From assembly GCF_947504105.1 (NCBI RefSeq), contig NZ_CANNGP010000002.1, positions 62,001 through 126,000 of the forward strand: DNA of 64,000 nucleotides, in the 5' to 3' direction. Position 1 is the first letter of the stretch. Each line of letters begins with the position of its first letter. Source of the DNA: an uncultured Tateyamaria sp. (GTDB taxonomy: Bacteria; Pseudomonadota; Alphaproteobacteria; Rhodobacterales; Rhodobacteraceae). The translations under genes and the position numbers were made by a program. The notes below the pieces were generated by a model. That model was not told where the DNA came from, made no database searches, and saw only the letters and a program-made list of their open reading frames with translations. Positions 48,031 to 58,406 of the stretch are shown in pieces.

Positions 48031-50639
48031 AGTTTGTAGATCATGTCGAGCGCTTCCCGCGGTGTCAGCTGGTCGGGATGGACGTCCTCAAGCATCTCCA
48101 AAGCGGGCGAATTTACTGTTTTCACGGGTTGAGGCGTTGGTGTGGCCGAGAACAGCGGTAGATCATCGATCAGGGTTTTCTGCGTCGCACCTCCTTCGCG
48201 TTCCCCACTCTCCAATGCATCCAGAACGACGCGCGCGCGAGCAATCACGGCCGGGGGAAGCCCGGCCAATTGTGCGACCTGCACGCCGTAGGATCTGTCT
48301 GCCGCCCCGCGCTTCACCTCATGCAGGAAAATGACCTCGCCATCCCATTCCTTGACCGAAACCGTTGCATTCTCGACCCCGTCCAGCTTGCCAGCCAGTG
48401 CCGTCATTTCGTGATAATGCGTTGCGAACAACGCGCGTGACTTGTTCACGTCGTGCAGATGCTCCAGCGTCGCCCATGCAATCGATAACCCGTCATAGGT
48501 GGCTGTTCCGCGTCCGATCTCGTCCAGAATGACCAATGCACGATCATCTGCCTGGTTCAGGATCGCAGCTGTTTCCACCATCTCGACCATGAAAGTGGAC
48601 CGTCCGCGTGCCAAGTCATCAGATGCGCCCACACGGCTGAAAATTTGGCTGACCAGACCGATATGCGCGGATCGCGCCGGAACGAAACTGCCCATCTGTG
48701 CGAGGATCGCGATCAAGGCGTTTTGCCGCAGGAAGGTCGACTTACCAGACATGTTTGGTCCGGTCAGAAGCCATACAGCTGCTGCATCATCGGCATTCAA
48801 CTCGCAATCGTTGGCGATAAAGGGTGTTCCGCCTTGTCGTGACAGCGCATGTTCGACAACCGGATGGCGTCCACCGTCGATTTCGAATGCACGCGAGGTG
48901 TCGAGATCGGGTTTGCACCAGTTCTGTGACACAGCGAGATTGGCAAGCGCTGTCGCCAGATCAAACTCGGCCAGCGCGCGTGCTGTTTGGCTGATATGGG
49001 CCGCCTGATCCAAGATCAGTGATTTCAGCCCTTCGTAGAGACGTTTTTCAATTTCAAGCGCTCTGCCACCAGCGTTCAGAATTCGGGTTTCTAGGTCGGA
49101 CAGCTCGACCGTTGTAAAGCGCACCTGATTTGCAGTTGTCTGACGATGGATGAAAGTTTCGTTCAGCGGTGCCGACATCATCTTGTCCGCATGGGTGGCT
49201 GTCACTTCGATGAAGTAGCCAAGCACATTGTTATGCTTGATCTTGAGCGACTGCACGCCCGACTGTGCGGCGTAGTCCTTTTGCATCTTGGCGATGACAG
49301 ATCGACCTTCGTCCCGCAATTGGCGCGCTTCGTCCAAGTCCTGATCACAACCTGTCGCGATGAATCCACCATCGCGGGCCAACAAGGGTGGATCTGCCAC
49401 CAGGTCGTTCTCAAGGCGATCAATCAGGTCTGCGTGACCTGCCAGATCCTTGAACGCACTTTTCAAAAGTGATGGGAGTTCATTTGGTTGGGTATCGAAC
49501 AATGCCTGCGCCTGACCCAGACCGTTGCGTAGGGCGGCAAGGTCGCGCGGCCCACCTCGATCCAGAGATAGCCGGGACAGGGCACGGTCCATATCGGGCA
49601 CACGCTTCAATGAATCCCGTGTGGTTTGGGTGAAACTTGTCCCTTCGGCACAATATGCAACTGCATCCAGACGATCCGAAATCGTCTCCAGGATGCGTGA
49701 AGGCGAGGCAAGGCGCCGTTCAAGCAATCGCGCGCCTGCCGCCGTCACCGTTTGGTCGATGACAGAAAGCAACGATCCGCTTCGGCCGCCGGACAATGCG
49801 GATGTCAGCTCGAGATTGCGGCGAGTCGCGGCGTCGATCTGCACCGTTCGGGTCTGTACCTCCTGCCGCGGCGGGCGAAGCAGGGGCAATTTGCCTTTCT
49901 GCGTGATTTCAAGATACTCGACCAGCGCCCCCATTGCACCGACTTCGGCCCGCGCAAAGGTCCCAAACGCATCAAGGGTCTGGACGTTGAACAGCGCGCC
50001 CAGCCGATCCGCGCCAGCCGAGCTGTCAAAAGCGGCGCCCCCGAGTGTCGTGATCGCAATGCCAAACTCCTCGACCAAGGGGCGCAACCCTGCCTCTTTT
50101 GCATCGGTGACGATCAGCTCGGAGGGTGCGAGACGAGCCAATTCAGGCCCTAACAAGGCCAAATCAAGCGACATAACTGAAAACGCACCGGTCGAAATAT
50201 CCACCCAAGCCAGCGCACCTTGACCCCTTACATCGGCGAATGCCGCGAGGAAATTGTGTCGCCGCGCTTCAAGCAGCGTATCTTCGGTCAGGGTGCCAGG
50301 CGTCACCAATCGCACCACGTCGCGCTTCACGACGGATTTCGAACCGCGCTTTTTTGCCTCTGCCGGGCTTTCCATCTGTTCGCACACGGCGACGCGAAAC
50401 CCTTTGCGGATGAGGGTGAGCAGATATCCTTCGGCGGAATGAACAGGAACACCACACATCGGGATGTCCGCGCCGTCATGCTTGCTGCGTTTGGTCAGTG
50501 CGATGTCCAACGCTTCGGCCGCCGCGACCGCGTCGTCAAAGAACATCTCGTAAAAATCGCCCATCCGATAAAACAAGAGCGCACCGGGATGCGCCGCCTT
50601 GATCTCAAGATATTGCGCCATCATCGGCGTGACTGACAT
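48009..50639 (-). CDS. mutS: DNA mismatch repair protein MutS
   Basis: An 876-residue mismatch sensor. The N-terminal GDFYEMFFDDA with the mismatch-wedging Phe is near residue 26-36, the core and clamp follow, and the ATPase has Walker A LTGPNMSGKSTFLRQ near 630 and LVILDEIGRGTATYDG near 705, ending with the dimer/MutL part. The start at 50639 (MSVTPMMAQYLEIK) fits the family; the track ORF adds 62 unlikely residues. A second possible start is at 50666. Divergent from maeB. Confidence 0.96.
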   Translation of the reverse strand: MSVTPMMAQYLEIKAAHPGALLFYRMGDFYEMFFDDAVAAAEALDIALTKRSKHDGADIPMCGVPVHSAEGYLLTLIRKGFRVAVCEQMESPAEAKKRGSKSVVKRDVVRLVTPGTLTEDTLLEARRHNFLAAFADVRGQGALAWVDISTGAFSVMSLDLALLGPELARLAPSELIVTDAKEAGLRPLVEEFGIAITTLGGAAFDSSAGADRLGALFNVQTLDAFGTFARAEVGAMGALVEYLEITQKGKLPLLRPPRQEVQTRTVQIDAATRRNLELTSALSGGRSGSLLSVIDQTVTAAGARLLERRLASPSRILETISDRLDAVAYCAEGTSFTQTTRDSLKRVPDMDRALSRLSLDRGGPRDLAALRNGLGQAQALFDTQPNELPSLLKSAFKDLAGHADLIDRLENDLVADPPLLARDGGFIATGCDQDLDEARQLRDEGRSVIAKMQKDYAAQSGVQSLKIKHNNVLGYFIEVTATHADKMMSAPLNETFIHRQTTANQVRFTTVELSDLETRILNAGGRALEIEKRLYEGLKSLILDQAAHISQTARALAEFDLATALANLAVSQNWCKPDLDTSRAFEIDGGRHPVVEHALSRQGGTPFIANDCELNADDAAAVWLLTGPNMSGKSTFLRQNALIAILAQMGSFVPARSAHIGLVSQIFSRVGASDDLARGRSTFMVEMVETAAILNQADDRALVILDEIGRGTATYDGLSIAWATLEHLHDVNKSRALFATHYHEMTALAGKLDGVENATVSVKEWDGEVIFLHEVKRGAADRSYGVQVAQLAGLPPAVIARARVVLDALESGEREGGATQKTLIDDLPLFSATPTPQPVKTVNSPALEMLEDVHPDQLTPREALDMIYKLKDAAKS

Positions 50640-50760
50640 GACATCCCCCTGTTCGTCGCGCGACATTACAAACGGTGTGACCCGAGGAAAAGCCAAAGTC
50701 GATTGAGGCGCGGCATCCGGCAGGTTAAGACGCCATGGTGTCACGGGAGGACAGCCGCAC

Positions 50761-53016
50761 ATGAGCAAGACAAAGGTCACGCCGGAAGACGCATTGGCAT
50801 TCCACATGGAACCCACGCCCGGCAAATTCGAGATTCAGGCCACTGTGCCCATGACCACACAACGCGATCTGAGCCTTGCTTACAGCCCGGGCGTTGCCGT
50901 GCCATGTGAGGCGATCGCCGAAAACCCCGAGACGGCTTACGACTACACCAATAAGGGCAACCTTGTTGCCGTGATCTCAAACGGGACCGCTGTACTGGGT
51001 TTGGGCAATCTGGGGGCGCTGGGGTCCAAGCCGGTGATGGAAGGGAAGGCGGTTCTGTTCAAGCGCTTCGCCGACGTGAATTCCATCGATATTGAACTGG
51101 ATACCGAAGACCCGGATGCGTTCTGTCAGGCGGTCAAGCTGATGGGGCCGACCTTTGGCGGCATCAACCTCGAAGACATCAAGGCGCCTGAATGTTTCAT
51201 CATCGAACAGCGCCTGAAGGAAGAGATGGATATTCCTGTCTTCCACGACGATCAGCATGGTACCGCAGTGATCTGTGCGGCGGGATTGATCAACGCGCTG
51301 CACATCTCGGGCAAGAAGATCGAGGATGTGAAGATCGTTCTGAACGGGGCAGGGGCTGCAGGGATCGCGTGTATCGAGCTGTTGAAATCCATGGGCGCAC
51401 GGCACGAAAACTGCATTGTTTGCGATACTAAGGGCGTCATCTACCAAGGTCGGACCGAGGGGATGAACCAGTGGAAGTCAGCCCACGCGGTCAAAACTGA
51501 ACTGCGCACGCTCGAAAGCGCCATGAAGGGCGCAGACGTGTTTCTGGGCGTGTCTGTCAAAGGGGCGGTGACGCCTGCAATGGTCGAAAGCATGGGCGAC
51601 AATCCGGTCATCTTTGCAATGGCAAATCCTGATCCCGAGATTACACCCGAAGAGGCGCATGAGGTGCGGATGGATGCCATCGTTGCCACCGGGCGCAGCG
51701 ACTATCCGAACCAGGTCAACAACGTGCTTGGGTTCCCCTACCTGTTCCGCGGCGCGCTCGACATCAATGCGCGCGCTATCAATGACGAGATGAAGATTGC
51801 CTGTGCCCACGCTCTTGCTGCTTTGGCGCGCGAAGATGTGCCGGACGAAGTTGCGCTGGCCTATGGTAAATCCCTATCCTTTGGACGGGATTACATCATT
51901 CCCACGCCCTTTGACCCCCGCCTGATCCACCGCATTCCGCCTGCCGTAGCCAAGGCGGGGATGGATACCGGGGCTGCCCGCCGTCCGATCATCGACATGG
52001 AAGCGTATGAACTTAGCCTTAAGTCGCGCATGGATCCGACGGCCAGCATCCTGACCGGGATTAACGCTCGTGCCCGTGCTGCCCAAGCGCGCATGATTTT
52101 TGCCGAAGGCGATGACCCACGCGTGTTGCGTGCCGCCGTGATGTATCAGCGCAATGGATTTGGCAAGGCGCTGGTTGTAGGTCGGCAGGATGACGTTAAA
52201 GCCAAGTTGGAAGCGGCCGGTTTGGGTGACGCAGTGCGTGAGTTGGATGTGGTCAATGCTGCAAACACCACGCATCTCGATTCCTACAAGTCGCATCTGT
52301 ATGACCGTCTGAACCGCGGCGGGTTCGACCGGCAGGATATCCACCGGCTTGCCGCGCGAGACCGTCACGTGTTTGCGGCTCTCATGCTGGCACACGGACA
52401 TGGCGACGGGATTGTGACGGGTGCGACGCGCAAGTCCGCGCATATTCTGGATCGCATCGGGCACGTTTTTGATGTGGGCGAGAAAAGCAAAGCCGCGGGT
52501 GTCACCGCGCTTATTCACAAGGGGCGCATTGTCTTCATCACGGATACGCTTGTGCACGAGTGGCCGGATGAAGAGGACCTTGCTGACATCGCCGAACAAG
52601 CTGCCGTGGTGGCCCGAAACATGGGGCTTGAACCGCGCGTCGCCTTCGTCAGTTTTTCGACCTTTGGCTACCCTGTGTCTGAACGGGCGGAGAAGATGCA
52701 CAAGGCGCCAGTCGTGTTGGATCAGCGCGGTGCGGATTTTGAATACGAAGGCGAGATGACCGTCGATGTTGCTCTGAATGCTCAGGCGCAGGCGGCCTAT
52801 CCCTTCTCGCGCCTGACAGGACCGGCCAACATTCTGGTTGTGCCTGCGCGTCACTCGGCCAGCATTTCGGTCAAGTTGATGCAGGAAATGGGCGGGGCTA
52901 CGGTGATTGGCCCGATCCTTGCGGGGGTTGGCGGATCGATCCAGATCTGTTCGTCTGTTTCGACCGCAAATGATATCCTCAACATGGCCGTTCTGGCCGC
53001 GTGCAAGGTGGGCTGA
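50761..53016 (+). CDS. maeB: NADP-dependent malic enzyme, MaeB type with phosphotransacetylase-like domain
   Basis: A 751-residue fusion. Residues 1 to about 425 are malic enzyme (YSPGVAVPC near 41, HDDQHGTA near 162, and the nucleotide-binding NGAGAAGIA near 195), which makes pyruvate, CO2 and NADPH from malate. Residues from about 430 onward resemble phosphate acetyltransferase (PTA) but serve as a regulatory, acetyl-CoA-responsive domain in characterised MaeB proteins. GGGAGGA precedes the ATG. It shares one base with the next gene (TGATG). Confidence 0.95.
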   Translation: MSKTKVTPEDALAFHMEPTPGKFEIQATVPMTTQRDLSLAYSPGVAVPCEAIAENPETAYDYTNKGNLVAVISNGTAVLGLGNLGALGSKPVMEGKAVLFKRFADVNSIDIELDTEDPDAFCQAVKLMGPTFGGINLEDIKAPECFIIEQRLKEEMDIPVFHDDQHGTAVICAAGLINALHISGKKIEDVKIVLNGAGAAGIACIELLKSMGARHENCIVCDTKGVIYQGRTEGMNQWKSAHAVKTELRTLESAMKGADVFLGVSVKGAVTPAMVESMGDNPVIFAMANPDPEITPEEAHEVRMDAIVATGRSDYPNQVNNVLGFPYLFRGALDINARAINDEMKIACAHALAALAREDVPDEVALAYGKSLSFGRDYIIPTPFDPRLIHRIPPAVAKAGMDTGAARRPIIDMEAYELSLKSRMDPTASILTGINARARAAQARMIFAEGDDPRVLRAAVMYQRNGFGKALVVGRQDDVKAKLEAAGLGDAVRELDVVNAANTTHLDSYKSHLYDRLNRGGFDRQDIHRLAARDRHVFAALMLAHGHGDGIVTGATRKSAHILDRIGHVFDVGEKSKAAGVTALIHKGRIVFITDTLVHEWPDEEDLADIAEQAAVVARNMGLEPRVAFVSFSTFGYPVSERAEKMHKAPVVLDQRGADFEYEGEMTVDVALNAQAQAAYPFSRLTGPANILVVPARHSASISVKLMQEMGGATVIGPILAGVGGSIQICSSVSTANDILNMAVLAACKVG

Positions 53017-53891
53017 TGGCGGTCTGGAACCTCGGATCAATCAACATCGACAACGTGTATCGCGTGCCCCATTTGCCCGCGCCAGGAGAGACGTTGGCCG
53101 CCAATGAGTTCAGCCAGGGGTTGGGTGGCAAAGGGGCGAATATGTCTGTCGCCATCGCCCGGGCCGCCGCGCGCGTGGCGCATATCGGTGCTGTTGGGGT
53201 GGATGGTAAATGGACCGTCGAACGGCTTATGGAATACGGAGTCGACACACGCCGGATCAAGGTGTTGCAAGATCAATCCACGGGGCACGCAAACATAGCG
53301 GTTGCAGATGATGGTGAGAACCAGATCGTTCTGTTTTCAGGCTCTAATAGGGCAATTACAGACGATATGGTGGGTGCTGCATTGGCCGAAGCATCGCTTG
53401 GTGACACGTTTCTGACCCAGAATGAAACCAACCGGCAACGCACTGCCGCAGAGATGGCTAATAGGTTGGGACTAAAGGTTGTCTATGCTGCCGCGCCATT
53501 TGATTCTGGTGCGGTGCAAGATGTTCTGCCCTTCGTTGACTTACTTGTGCTGAACGAAATTGAGGCGCAGCAGCTCGAAGCAAGCCTGGGCAAGCCACTG
53601 ACGGCGCTGGGTGTGGAAGACATCGTGGTTACTTTGGGCGCTGATGGGTGCCATTGGTTGAACGCGGCGGGGGATCAAATCCATATCCCCGCCATTCCGG
53701 TAACGCCAGTGGACACAACAGGCGCTGGCGATACCTTTACTGGATATCTGGTTGCTGGTCTGGATCGCGGGATGCCCATGCGGCAAGCCCTTGGGCTTGC
53801 GACACAAGCGGGGGCGTTGATGGTCACACGTCTTGGCACTGCAGATGTGATCCCCGATCTGAAAGAGATCGAAGACGCGAAGCTGGCTTAA
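53016..53891 (+). CDS. PfkB/ribokinase-family sugar kinase
   Basis: A 291-residue carbohydrate kinase of the ribokinase family. The N-terminal signature [15 protein letters not shown] is near 34-48, and the C-terminal anion hole [12 protein letters not shown] near 233-244 carries the catalytic Asp. Ribokinase is the nearest match, but the sugar cannot be read from the sequence, and no ribose transporter is next to it. Start ATG at 53016 overlaps the maeB stop by one base; the track start lies inside maeB. Confidence 0.9.
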   Translation: MAVWNLGSINIDNVYRVPHLPAPGETLAANEFSQGLGGKGANMSVAIARAAARVAHIGAVGVDGKWTVERLMEYGVDTRRIKVLQDQSTGHANIAVADDGENQIVLFSGSNRAITDDMVGAALAEASLGDTFLTQNETNRQRTAAEMANRLGLKVVYAAAPFDSGAVQDVLPFVDLLVLNEIEAQQLEASLGKPLTALGVEDIVVTLGADGCHWLNAAGDQIHIPAIPVTPVDTTGAGDTFTGYLVAGLDRGMPMRQALGLATQAGALMVTRLGTADVIPDLKEIEDAKLA

Positions 53892-54547
53892 CTGCCAGCA
53901 AACGCCGCTGCGTCACCCCAAAGCTGCGTCACCCGGGCATCCCGACCACAGGCCTCGCGATAGGCCTTGTAGGCATTGGCTTTGGATTTCGGTCCAAACC
54001 GGGTCAGGATCAGGCCCGATTGCTTGTAGTAATCCTGATGATATCCGTCCGCCGGGTAGAATTCCGCCGCACCTAATACTGGCGTCACGATTGTCTGACC
54101 CAGTGCGGATTGTGCTTCAGCCTTGGCGGCTTCGGCAGCTGCTTTTTGGCCGGGCGTTGCAAAGATTGCCGTTCTATAACTGTCGCCCCGATCGCAAAAT
54201 TGGCCACCTGCATCCGTCGGATCGACTGAACGAAAGAACAGATCGTACAGCGTTTCTGCAGATACTTTTGCGGGGTCATAGGTGATTTGAACGGCCTCGT
54301 AATGGCCGGTACCGCCTTTGACGACCTGCTTGTATGTCGGGTTTGCGACTTTGCCGCCGGCGAACCCCGATACGGCCTCGGTCACACCATTCACCTTCTC
54401 GAAATCGGCCTCAACACACCAGAAACAGCCGCCTGCGACGGTGATTGTCTCCAATTGTTGGGCGTGTCCAACCTTGGATTGGGCGAATAGCCCAATGGCG
54501 ATCATCAGGCTCAGGGATACAGTTTTGAACGTGCGAAGCGATGTCAT
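53888..54547 (-). CDS. msrA: Exported peptide-methionine (S)-S-oxide reductase
   Basis: A 219-residue MsrA with an N-terminal signal peptide (about 1-29, ending GHAQ), so it should repair oxidised methionines in the periplasm. The catalytic GGCFWC is at 39-44, and EAVQITYDP and DGYHQDYY further on are typical. The start at 54547 places the signal peptide; the track ORF adds 17 residues. It shares a TTAA with the stop of the converging PfkB gene. Confidence 0.94.
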   Translation of the reverse strand: MTSLRTFKTVSLSLMIAIGLFAQSKVGHAQQLETITVAGGCFWCVEADFEKVNGVTEAVSGFAGGKVANPTYKQVVKGGTGHYEAVQITYDPAKVSAETLYDLFFRSVDPTDAGGQFCDRGDSYRTAIFATPGQKAAAEAAKAEAQSALGQTIVTPVLGAAEFYPADGYHQDYYKQSGLILTRFGPKSKANAYKAYREACGRDARVTQLWGDAAAFAGS

Positions 54548-54669
54548 GCCATGTCTCCTCTTTGCCAACAGACTGACTTGACCGTCACACACTCTCAACT
54601 CACAGGACAGAGAGGTCGCGCAAGCGTGAGGTTGTTTACCAAACGGTCAAACCCACCTAGCGTCGCAAT

Positions 54670-55374
54670 ATGACGATACGAATTGCCATGTGGTCAGGGC
54701 CCCGCAACCTGTCAACCGCCATGATGTACAGCTTTGCCGCGCGCGGCGATTGCCGGGTGGTGGATGAACCATTTTATGCGGCCTATCTGGATCAGACCGG
54801 TGCTTGTCACCCAATGCGTGATGCGGTTTTGAGGTCGCAGGACCGAGACCCCGAACGGGTCGCTGAAACGCTTATTTCCCCTGTGTTAGAGCCTGTTTTC
54901 TATCAAAAACACATGGCCCATCACATGTTGCCCGGTTGGAACGATGCGTGGATGGCAGCCGTCCAACATGTTTTTCTGATCCGTCATCCGGCGCGTGTGG
55001 TAGCCAGCGATGCGCGCAAGCGCGAAGCGCCCGTGCTTGACGATCTGGGGTTCGTTCAGCAGACGCAGATTTTTGATCAGGTCGGGGGCGGGGTGGTTGT
55101 GGATTCAAGCGATATCCGCGCCGATCCAAGCGACATGTTGCCGAAGCTTTGTAACAAGATTGGCGTGCCCTGGACTGAAAACATGCTGTCCTGGTCTGCC
55201 GGGGGTCACTCTGGGGACGGCATTTGGGCCGCGCATTGGTACAACGCCGTGCACGCCTCAACCGGGTTTGATGGTGCTGAAGGGATCTTGCCGGTGTTGG
55301 AAGGTGCCTATGCTGATCTGGTGGATGCGGCGATGCCCCATTACGAGGCGCTCGCCGCACACAAGATCACTTGA
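54670..55374 (+). CDS. Sulfotransferase-like family protein
   Basis: A 234-residue protein with a P-loop-like start [11 protein letters not shown] (about 9-19), resembling the PAPS 5'-phosphosulfate loop, and [14 protein letters not shown] near 100, resembling the 3'-phosphate site of sulfotransferases. The family is often attached to or found beside aminotransferase genes; the substrate is unknown. It overlaps the end of argG by 8 bases on the opposite strand. Confidence 0.72.
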   Translation: MTIRIAMWSGPRNLSTAMMYSFAARGDCRVVDEPFYAAYLDQTGACHPMRDAVLRSQDRDPERVAETLISPVLEPVFYQKHMAHHMLPGWNDAWMAAVQHVFLIRHPARVVASDARKREAPVLDDLGFVQQTQIFDQVGGGVVVDSSDIRADPSDMLPKLCNKIGVPWTENMLSWSAGGHSGDGIWAAHWYNAVHASTGFDGAEGILPVLEGAYADLVDAAMPHYEALAAHKIT

Positions 55375-56584
55375 GCCTACGGTCGCGTGCGGCCAGCAGT
55401 TTCAGACGCAGGGCGTTCAGCTGAATGAAGCCTGCCGCATCTTTTTGATCGTATGCACCCGCATCATCTTCGAAGGTCACGTGCGCCTCAGAATAGAGCG
55501 AATGATCTGACCACCGGCCAACCGTGCGCGCCAGACCTTTGTAAAGCTTCAGGCGGACAGTGCCGGTCACATGTTCCTGGCTTTTGTCGATCAACGCTTG
55601 CAGCATCTCGCGCTCGGGCGAGAACCAGAAGCCGTTGTAGATCAGCTCGGCGTAGCGCGGCATCAACTCGTCCTTGAGGTGTGCGGCGCCCCGGTCGAGT
55701 GTGATCTGTTCGATCCCGCGATGTGCCTCCAGCAGGATGGTCCCACCCGGTGTTTCGTAGATGCCGCGGGACTTCATACCCACGAACCGGCCTTCGACCA
55801 GGTCAAGGCGACCAATGCCGTGCTTGCCGCCCAGCTCGTTCAGCTTGGTCAGAACAGTGGCCGGAGACATCGTTTCGCCGTTGATAGAGACTGCATCACC
55901 CTTTTCGAACCCAACTTCGATATACTCGGGCGTGTCGGGTGCATCCTCGGGGTTCACGGTGCGCTGATAGACGTAGTCCGGTGCGTTTTCCGACGGGTCT
56001 TCGAGCACTTTGCCTTCGGACGAGGTGTGCAGCAGGTTTGCATCCACGCTGAATGGTGCTTCGCCCCGTTTGTCTTTCGCAATCGGGATCTGGTTCTTTT
56101 CGGCAAAGTCGATCAGCTTCGTTCGGCTGGATAGATCCCATTCGCGCCACGGCGCGATTACTTTGATGTCGGGGTTCAGGGCATAAGCCGCCAGTTCGAA
56201 CCGCACCTGGTCGTTGCCTTTACCGGTGGCCCCGTGGGCAACGGCGTCGGCACCCTCAGCCGCAGCAATTTCGACCAGACGCTTTGAGATCAGCGGACGG
56301 GCGATGGAGGTACCCAGCAGGTACAGTCCCTCATACAGAGCGTTTGCACGGAACATTGGGAAGACGAAATCGCGCACGAACTCTTCACGCACATCCTCAA
56401 TGTAGATAGAGGACGCGCCCATCATCTCGGCCTTTGCACGAGCGGGTTCAAGTTCTTCGCCCTGACCGAGATCGGCGGTAAAGGTGACAACCTCACAGCC
56501 ATATTCCGTCTGCAGCCATTTCAGAATGATCGAGGTATCAAGGCCGCCGGAATAGGCCAGCACGACTTTCTTGGGTGCGCTCAT
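55367..56584 (-). CDS. argG: Argininosuccinate synthase
   Basis: A 405-residue enzyme that joins citrulline and aspartate with ATP in arginine synthesis. The PP-loop AYSGGLDTS is at 10-18, and the citrulline/aspartate site [15 protein letters not shown] near 115 is typical. Length is normal. It is monocistronic, divergent from ilvA and convergent with the sulfotransferase-like gene. Confidence 0.98.
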   Translation of the reverse strand: MSAPKKVVLAYSGGLDTSIILKWLQTEYGCEVVTFTADLGQGEELEPARAKAEMMGASSIYIEDVREEFVRDFVFPMFRANALYEGLYLLGTSIARPLISKRLVEIAAAEGADAVAHGATGKGNDQVRFELAAYALNPDIKVIAPWREWDLSSRTKLIDFAEKNQIPIAKDKRGEAPFSVDANLLHTSSEGKVLEDPSENAPDYVYQRTVNPEDAPDTPEYIEVGFEKGDAVSINGETMSPATVLTKLNELGGKHGIGRLDLVEGRFVGMKSRGIYETPGGTILLEAHRGIEQITLDRGAAHLKDELMPRYAELIYNGFWFSPEREMLQALIDKSQEHVTGTVRLKLYKGLARTVGRWSDHSLYSEAHVTFEDDAGAYDQKDAAGFIQLNALRLKLLAARDRRLK

Positions 56585-56701
56585 CGTTCTTTGTCCCTTG
56601 CAAGAGTTGCGTGCCGATAGCTGTTTTGCGGCACAGGGGCAAGATTGACCCGTGCTGTCCGCGCCGCTACGTCAATGGGATTGTCGCAAAGGGGTCAAAA
56701 C

Positions 56702-57928
56702 ATGAGCTTTCAGGATAATGCGCGCGCCGGTGCTGTGGCCATGCGAGCCGTTTTCCCGCCCACTCCCTTGTTGCGGAATGAGGTGCTTTCGGATCGGTAC
56801 AATGCCGATATCTGGCTGAAGCGCGAGGATCTGAGTCCGGTACGTTCGTACAAACTGCGTGGCGCATTCAATGCCATGCGGAAGGTGATGCAAGACGGTG
56901 CAGTCTTTGTTTGTGCCAGTGCCGGCAATCACGCCCAAGGCGTCGCGTTCATGTGCAAGTATTTCGGGGTGCGCGGCGTGGTTTTCATGCCAGTTACCAC
57001 GCCGCAGCAGAAGATCATGAAAACTCGGCTGTTCGGCGGTGATCATGTTGAGGTGCGTCTGACCGGCGACTATTTCGACGACACGCTTGCGTCGGCCCAG
57101 GCATTTTGTGCCGAGGCAGGCGCGCATTTTCTATCCCCCTTCGACGATGACGATGTGATAGAAGGGCAGGCATCCGTTGCGGTCGAGATAGAAGAGCAAT
57201 TGGGTCGCGCTCCGGATCATATCATCTTGCCTGTTGGGGGCGGTGGACTGTCGGCGGGCACGCGCAGTTTTTTCAAGGATCGCGTCGCGTACACCTTTGT
57301 TGAGCCATCCGGTGCGCCGTCACTGGCCAAGGCAATCGCCGCTGGCAGTCCGGTGGATGTATCTCCGATCAACAACTTTGTCGATGGCGCTGCTGTCGCG
57401 ACGATTGGTGCGCGCACCTTTGCATGTTTGAAGTCCGCTGACCCTGCCGATGTCATCGATATTCCCGAAGATCGCATTTGCACTACCATAATCGACATGT
57501 TGAATGTTGAGGGCATTGTTCTGGAACCTGCGGGCGCATTGGCCATTGAGGCGCTGGGCGATGTAGCGGACAGGCTTCAAGGGAAAACCGTGGTGTGCGT
57601 GACATCCGGCGGCAATTTCGATTTTGAACGTTTGCCGGAGGTAAAGGAACGTGCGCAGCGTTACTCCGGGGTCAAAAAATACTTCATATTGCGCATGCCG
57701 CAACGCCCAGGCGCCCTGAAAGATTTTCTAAATATTCTTGGTCCTGAAGACGATATTGCGCGCTTTGAGTACCTAAAGAAGTCAGCCCGCAACTTTGGCT
57801 CTGTCCTAATTGGGATTGAAACACTTAGGCCTGAGAACTTTGACCGCTTTCTGGCCGAACTTGATGCTGGCGGCTTTACCTACACCGACATAACCAATGA
57901 CGAGACGTTGGCCCAGTTCGTGATCTAG
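56702..57928 (+). CDS. ilvA: Threonine dehydratase (biosynthetic)
   Basis: A 408-residue PLP enzyme that deaminates threonine to 2-oxobutanoate for isoleucine synthesis. The PLP Lys lies in SYKLRGAFNAM near 50, the phosphate loop VGGGGLSAG near 180, and the shorter ACT-like C-terminal regulatory domain from about 330. The start at 56702 (MSFQDNARAGA) is better than the track start 19 codons upstream. Its stop shares CTAG with the converging Hpt gene. Confidence 0.94.
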   Translation: MSFQDNARAGAVAMRAVFPPTPLLRNEVLSDRYNADIWLKREDLSPVRSYKLRGAFNAMRKVMQDGAVFVCASAGNHAQGVAFMCKYFGVRGVVFMPVTTPQQKIMKTRLFGGDHVEVRLTGDYFDDTLASAQAFCAEAGAHFLSPFDDDDVIEGQASVAVEIEEQLGRAPDHIILPVGGGGLSAGTRSFFKDRVAYTFVEPSGAPSLAKAIAAGSPVDVSPINNFVDGAAVATIGARTFACLKSADPADVIDIPEDRICTTIIDMLNVEGIVLEPAGALAIEALGDVADRLQGKTVVCVTSGGNFDFERLPEVKERAQRYSGVKKYFILRMPQRPGALKDFLNILGPEDDIARFEYLKKSARNFGSVLIGIETLRPENFDRFLAELDAGGFTYTDITNDETLAQFVI

Positions 57929-58257
57929 GCGGCCTGGCCCGATGACAACCCATCAGTGAACGCGGTTTTCGACGCATCGAAGCTGTTTAGGATCGCAGGT
58001 ACGTCGACCTCTGCAGCTTTCCCCTTTGCCGACATCGCCTCGCCCTTGTGGCAGAGAATGGAAAAATCGGTGAAGCCGAGGTTTAGGGCACTGCCTTTGA
58101 GTGCGTGCAAGTCATCTTCGAGCCGGGACAGATCGGGCCCATCCCGTAGACCGTCGATAATGCCCGTCACCTCCTCGATAAAAAGCGGCACAACTTCTTC
58201 GAAGTCCTCCTCGCCTATTTCTGCACGTAAGGTGCTGACTCGTTCCCAATCAATCAT
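57925..58257 (-). CDS. Stand-alone Hpt (histidine phosphotransfer) protein
   Basis: A 110-residue four-helix Hpt domain protein with the phosphorylated His 51 in LHALKGSALNLGF. GGAGG just upstream decides the ATG at 58257 over the TTG in the track. It is divergent from a REC-PP2C phosphatase gene 149 bases away, which suggests a phosphorelay to that receiver, like HptB with HsbR in Pseudomonas aeruginosa. The upstream kinase is not visible in the window. Confidence 0.87.
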   Translation of the reverse strand: MIDWERVSTLRAEIGEEDFEEVVPLFIEEVTGIIDGLRDGPDLSRLEDDLHALKGSALNLGFTDFSILCHKGEAMSAKGKAAEVDVPAILNSFDASKTAFTDGLSSGQAA

Positions 58258-58406
58258 GGTCGCCTCCAACAAATACGCCAGTCTTTGAACACAGGGAACC
58301 TTAAGGAATGGTGACCGTTAAAGGTTTAGGCAATCAACAACAGCGCTTCACCGGGTGTTAAGCGGCTTTGACTATCAAGCGTCCGAGCAGTTGGAATACA
58401 CGGCAA

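Noticed and set aside
51874-53040. 388-codon minus-strand ORF over maeB
   Set aside because: It lies wholly antisense to a well-recognised gene and has no recognisable protein features; a GC-rich shadow frame.
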